Of a stretch of 42,623 nucleotides of DNA, positions 42,611 through 42,623 are shown piece after piece. The stretch covers positions 1 through 42,623 of the forward strand of contig JAUSDC010000085.1 in assembly GCA_030650845.1 (NCBI GenBank), given 5' to 3'. The notes under the pieces were generated by a model. It was not told the origin of the DNA and searched no databases. It saw only the letters and a program-made list of their open reading frames with translations. Each line of letters begins with the position of its first letter. Positions within the stretch are counted from its first letter, which is position 1. The position numbers were made by a program, and so were the translations under genes. This DNA comes from Candidatus Methanoperedens sp. (lineage in GTDB: Archaea > Halobacteriota > Methanosarcinia > Methanosarcinales > Methanoperedenaceae).

Positions 42611-42623
42611 ACCCCGGTGAGGC

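Overview
The window is archaeal chromosome, most likely from a Methanosarcinales lineage such as Candidatus Methanoperedens. The lineage call is an inference. It rests on an archaeal-order S10/spc ribosomal operon that includes the RNase P subunit Rpp29, eS4, eL32 and eL19, on a tandem Methanosarcina-type S-layer duplication protein, on Hef, on TATA-box promoters with AGGTGA ribosome binding sites, and on tRNAs without encoded CCA.

Layout. 1-607: 3' end of a group II intron, then dispersed intergenic repeats. 608-4819: large tethered S-layer-like protein. 5032-7697: Doc toxin-like gene and the fork nuclease/helicase Hef. 7778-9687: two membrane proteins diverging from a small zinc ribbon gene coupled to a conserved unknown gene. 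9857-24264 (minus strand): a block of 25 genes running from uL3 to SecY, followed by a DUF362 ferredoxin protein and a thioredoxin-like protein. A TATA promoter, a palindrome-bearing leader and tRNA-Val(GAC) lie upstream. 24746-25807: argF and tRNA-Leu(CAG).

25808-about 30530 is a remnant of an integrated virus or plasmid. It has a tyrosine recombinase next to tRNA-Leu, an AbrB-like and a winged-helix protein, small unknown genes and a large terminase, but no portal, capsid or tail genes.

30569-35482 is the most notable part: a compact CRISPR-Cas locus with no cas1, cas2, cas6 or cas10. It encodes a Cas5-like double-RAMP protein, a small zinc-binding Cas7 and a 640-residue beta-CASP metallo-beta-lactamase nuclease, with three short, partly decayed repeat clusters around and between them. 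This composition matches the rare archaeal type VII system (Cas14-Cas7-Cas5). The three repeat families share the first 18 nt but differ in the hairpin-forming 3' half. A separate 42-nt direct repeat (40/42 identical) sits just downstream of both cas5 and cas14.

35483-42623 holds a surface and signalling region: a decayed surface-protein C-terminus, an exported transglutaminase-like protein, a KaiC-like ATPase with an N-terminal ribbon-helix-helix-like segment and a C-terminal DHp-like segment lacking the phospho-His, a four-gene cohesin/dockerin cluster, and an acylphosphatase/coiled-coil fusion. No database search was possible; family names rest on motifs, length and gene order.
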